A stretch of DNA of 64,000 bases from Nipponacmea schrenckii (taxonomy: Eukaryota > Mollusca > Gastropoda > Lottiidae), in the NCBI GenBank assembly GCA_030562195.1, contig CM060200.1:7130001-7194000 (forward strand), in the 5' to 3' direction. This document shows, in pieces, positions 59,890 to 64,000 of the stretch. A program made the translations under genes and the position numbers. The notes under the pieces are model-generated. The model saw nothing but the letters and a program-made list of their open reading frames with translations, made no database searches and was not told the DNA's origin. Each line of letters begins with the position of its first letter. The stretch's first letter is position 1.

Positions 59890-60885
59890 TGGAATTCATG
59901 AAAGTTATAGATTACTTACTCTTGATTACAAATAAGTTACAGGTTACTTGCTCTGATAACAAATAAATATTAGGTTTCTTACTCTGACTACAAATAAATC
60001 ATAGATTACTTTCTCTTGATTACAAACAAATAAATCATAGGTTACTTACTCTGATTACAAATAAATCATAGGTTACTTACTCTGATTACAAACAAATCAT
60101 AGGTTACTTACTCTTGATTACAAATAAGTTATGGGATACTTACTCTTGATTACAAATAAATCAATAGGTTACTTACTCTGATTACAAATAAATCATAGGT
60201 TACTTACTCTGATTACAAATAAATCATAGGTTACTTACTCTTGATTACTATTAAATAAATCATAGATTACTTACTCTTGATTACTATTAAGTTGTAGGAT
60301 ACTTACTCTTGATTACAAATAAGTTATAGGTCACTTACTCTGATTACAAATAAATCATAGGTTACTTACTCTTGATTACAAATAAATCATGGGTTACTTA
60401 CTCTTGATTACAAATAAATCATAGGTTACTTACTCTGATTACAAATAAATCATAGATTACTTACTCTTGATTACTATTAAGTTATAGGATACTTACTCTT
60501 GATTACAAATAAGTTATAGGTCACTTACTCTGATTACAAATAAATCATAGGTTACTTACTCTTGATTACAAATAAATCATGGGTTACTTACTCTTGATTA
60601 CAAATAAATCATAGGTTACTTACTCTTGATTACAAATAAGTTATATGATACTCACTCTTGATAACAAATAAGTTATAAGTTACTTACTCTGATTACAAAT
60701 AAATTATAGGTTACTTACTCTGACTACAAATAAATAATAGGTTACATACTCTGATTACAAATAAGTTATGGGATATTTACTCTTGATTACAAATAAGTTA
60801 TGGGATACTTACTCTTGATTACAAATAAGTTATAGGTTACTTACTCTGATTACAAAAAAGTCATAGTCAACTTACTCTGACTACA
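59890..60885. repeat. 31-32-bp minisatellite, ~31 copies
   Basis: The unit is CTCTGATTACAAATAAATCA then TAGGTTACTTA, or a 32-bp CTCTTGATTAC variant. Variants recur with a ~190-bp (six-unit) period (AGGTCACTTACTC at 60329 and 60519), indicating block duplication. On the minus strand each unit contains AGAGTAAGTAACC, a good 5' splice-site consensus. Confidence 0.93.
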
Positions 60886-61269
60886 TCAGTGTTATATGCA
60901 ATCCAATCCCTTTTTCAACTCAATGTTTATTGTCGTTACCCCTAACAATATGCAGACTTTATGTAAATCTATAGTTTTTTCGACAGAATATCCAAAATCA
61001 ATATTCAACTTGTTATCAAAAATTAATCTAGATTGAAGATGACAAATCAATAAACAGATCGTTATTAAAACAGAATAAATCGATGCATGAAATGAAGTAC
61101 CCCTTCAATTATGTTTGCACAACAGGATTAATTATTTATAATGGTGTATTTCCAGGTCCACGTCTGTTCTTTCTTTAATTTCTGATTTAAAGCTGATCAC
61201 TTTACTCGTGGATTCAAAACTATATCATTAAATGAATGTCAACTTCCTACATTGCAAACTCTATCTACA

Positions 61270-61545
61270 GTATATCTTGCTCAACCGACCACCTTTATTA
61301 AGAGGCCACCTCCAATTAGCAACCCCTTCGAGTTTTCAATGTAATAAACGACTGATTAGCGACCACCTTCACTACTCGATCAGCGGTAAAAACTCGACTA
61401 CACATAAATGGGTAAAAAGTAAGATCCTATCATTTCTAAAATGTCAAAACAAAAGAATGTTTAACAGATCCTCTCAAAAGAGACCACCTTCATTCAGTGA
61501 ATATTCCCTTGAGTGGTCTCTGAATACAGGTTCTACTGTATTATA
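61270..61545. repeat. Interspersed repeat of the GACCACC / GGTCTCT type
   Basis: Alternating GACCACCTT blocks (CCGACCACCTTTATTAAGAG, GCGACCACCTTCACT, AGACCACCTTCATTCA) end in GAGTGGTCTCTGAATACAGG-TTCTACTGTA. The ACC blocks and the terminal GGTCTCT are inverted relative to each other. It accounts for the 160-codon open frame here. Confidence 0.6.
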
Positions 61546-61724
61546 TTCAGAATTTCTGTTGTCGACTGAATTTCGATCGTTCGGTCGCAAAGCATTCTTT
61601 CGAAACAAAAAACTGTACCTCTGCGGTCAGAAGTTTCAGAGTTATGCCCATTTAAATTTTGGGGTGGGGGTCGTTCACGTATACAGTCCTATAAATCTTA
61701 TCTGTACAGGTTAAGAAGCAGACA

Positions 61725-62115
61725 GGCAGTCGCTCAAAAAACTAACAAGTTGTAAAGTTGCGATTGCCACAGAAGGTACCCACTCGTTAAAATTTGCAAA
61801 TTCTGCCTTCCGACTCTTTCTAAGCCACAATTCGAAGGATTTTCCTCTAGCGAATTTCGGTTGAACTTCAAAGTCGACTTTCTCGATAGCTTGAAAAATT
61901 CCGAATTTCAGTTTCGACTGAAAAAGACAAAGGACAAGAAAAACTTTCGTTTGAAATAAAAATTAAACATCTATGTCAAAATTGGCCAGTCTATACAGCC
62001 CAATAGAGTTTGGTAGCTGAAGAGATTGAGATGAAGACCAAACTTTGACAGGGTGCCGCTCGAAAACTATCAGAGATGTAAAGTTGAAATTCTCACTGAA
62101 GGTACCCACTCATCT
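61725..62115. repeat. Direct duplicate block pair (~65 bp, 322 bp apart)
   Basis: GTCGCTCAAAAAACTAACAA...TGTAAAGTTGCGATTGCCAC-AGAAGGTACCCACTC at 61728 and GCCGCTCGAAAACTATCAGA...TGTAAAGTTGAAATTCTCAC-TGAAGGTACCCACTC at 62053 are clearly related. Confidence 0.7.
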
Positions 62116-62119
62116 TTGA

Positions 62120-64000
62120 TTTAATTTTAATTTCATAAATAAAATTCTCCCAAAGTAGTCGACACTTTGACAGGATGCATACTAAATTTCAAGAAGTGTA
62201 GTATAGTCTGTATCAACTGTTAACGTATCACGATTACAGTCCTACAATTTGCATGACAATTTGGCTTTCTGAGCAAAAACACCAAAGACAAAAACATCAC
62301 AAAACACAACATAATATAACTAACAATTAAAATTTTTCTGAAAGATAATTTGAATATGAAGTAACACAGAACACAATTATCTCAAATAATGCCCTTTATT
62401 TGTCTACTAGCCCATCGCAAATCAAGAGAAGAATATGCTGTGTAAAGTCATATTTTCTTTAATTGCCAAGATATAACACGGTTACGGTGTATTATTTCAT
62501 TTTTTGTAACTTTTTAATTTACTTGCTCAACGTCAAACCACAAATCAATTGTGAAAAACATGAACAAGACGTGTCTAGTGTGGTTACTATACTTTTAAAA
62601 CGTAATCTTTCTTGTTGATCAATTTGAAATGTCTAACGGATTGAAATGTTATTCACACCCACATTCGTCATATATCCTTGAGGTATGCCAATACCGGCAT
62701 TTGGGATACGATGATATAGTCATTTGCTTAGAGTTTAATAGGATTGGAACCATGGGCTGTAAATTGTTTTCAAATTTGCTTGTAATGTTTTTCTTTAAAC
62801 AAAAAAAAACGACCATCTGAAATTTGTATGTTGGGATTATAAAATATTGACATTAATATTTACTGGGGTTCTACCTCATACGTCAACTGTCAGTGAGTTG
62901 CGTCAGTCCTTCAATGAATTCGTAAAGATGAAAGGGACGAATGGGATTGAATGATAGGCTCTTGAACTGAAGGGGAGAGGGTTTCCTCGTTTGATTTTAA
63001 AGATTATGGGCTTAACAAAAATGCCTCTTCTGTTGGTTTTGAAAAAAATATTATTCCGTCAGAGATCCCAAACTAAAGTTTAAGCACCCTTCAAAATGTT
63101 CAAAATGCCAATACAACCTAATCATAATTATACAAGAAAACAACAGATAATTTATCTGTTTTGTCTGATCTGATGTATCCTTATTGATCGTGTAATAATT
63201 GTACAGATTTGACTGTATTCACAGCTTCAATCGAAAGGAAACTGTAAGTTAATTGTATAGTTAAATATCATAACAAAAGCGTTAAACAAAGAATACATTC
63301 AGTCAGTGCCATTACCTACAACCTTGAGGCATTATCGATTTCAGATCAGAAGAATAACATTATAAACCCTGATTAGTCGTCCCATATTATTACTGTCAAC
63401 GGAAGCTCAGTCTGACCTTACATATACCTAATCTTTGAAGTCTCTGAAGAAAAGAAGGGTTTAGCTGAAATGGAAGCTTGACAACGAAACAGATCGAACT
63501 GAAGGAGTCAAGAATACAGACTCGTATCCAGACTTGATTCTCGGAGGGCAATGAAATGTGAAATTATAATTTCTCCAAATTTTTTCAGGAGGCAGTCCAT
63601 TTTTTTAGGGATGGGGAGGGGGGGCATTACCCCTTTGGCCATCTGATAGCAAAGGGCTATACTATAAACAAATGTATTTTTAGATTTTATTGTTCCCTTG
63701 TCTTTTTTCTTGCTTATTGGGAAAATAAAAGAACAACACGTAGAATAAAGATTTCAAAAGCAATCATGCAATAAATCAACTCAAAAAAGTGCTTTTATAC
63801 AACTGTTGCAAGATTTTCCATTATGAATCAATATTTGAGATTTAAGAAAAAAATAATGTGATGGGCGAGACGTAATATGTGGAGGAAACGTCTTGAGACT
63901 ATGTGGAAAAACATCTTGAGGATATGTGGAGGAAACGTCTTATCCACTTTGATCATCGGCAACAAATTTCTGAAACCATTTTTATATAATACTATATGTA
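62120..64000. other. Non-coding right end
   Basis: No gene, RNA or mobile element recognised. A G-rich run lies near 63613-63626. Confidence 0.5.

Noticed and set aside
61232..61714. 160-codon plus-strand open frame
   Set aside because: It crosses an interspersed GACCACC-type repeat and unrelated sequence. No domain, splice or promoter signal; composition looks random.

Overview
The window is AT-rich animal (metazoan) nuclear DNA. The genes have GT-AG introns, there are tRNA-derived SINEs, a Penelope-like retroelement, LINE and Gypsy scraps and many terminal-inverted-repeat elements. A lophotrochozoan, most likely a mollusc, is suggested by abundant elements made of ~160-bp core repeats plus a (GACR)n microsatellite between hairpin ends. 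That architecture is known from bivalve pearl/Helentron-type elements with BIV160-like cores. This is inferred from organisation, not from a database match.

Two genes are secure. (1) A fatty-acid elongase of the ELOVL2/5-like group lies on the minus strand at 2793-11106. Five coding exons are resolved with matching phases; the exon with the start codon was not found. (2) A type II membrane copper amine oxidase lies on the plus strand at 47947-55378 in two exons, with topaquinone tyrosine, copper histidines and catalytic aspartate visible. A third, likely gene (32253-32789, minus) is intronless, has a TATA box 50 nt upstream, and encodes an unrecognised 178-aa Ser/Thr-Pro-rich protein with two KEN tripeptides.

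The rest is mostly transposon-derived. 8-9.3 kb: element with 35-bp TIRs. 12.1-12.7 kb: CR1/L2-type LINE fragment. 13.6-16.5 kb: relic DNA transposon with TIRs, a broken THAP gene and a broken Cys-rich (P2X7 C-terminal-like) gene. 16.6-18.2, 19.9-22.9, 51.3-51.5 and 57.0-58.5 kb: Helentron/pearl-like elements, the 19.9-22.9 one carrying two nested insertions. 23.3-24.1 kb: an inverted repeat split by a full-length SINE with a 16-bp target duplication. 25.1-27.2 kb: a frameshifted Penelope-like element (RT plus GIY-YIG). 30.3, 33.2, 38.7, 53.5 and 58.9 kb: fold-back or TIR elements. 31.4 kb: Gypsy integrase fragment. 34.7 kb: LINE C-terminus. Degenerate minisatellites lie at 12.9, 44.8, 46.3, 50.4 and 59.9 kb.

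The most striking structure is inside the elongase gene. The intron after the histidine-box exon is almost wholly a 71-bp minisatellite (39 units including the exon copy, 4029-6783). Its unit is the last ~62 nt of that same exon plus its 5' splice site. The exon/intron boundary, catalytic His-His codons and GTAAGT donor included, has been amplified in tandem beside the real junction.
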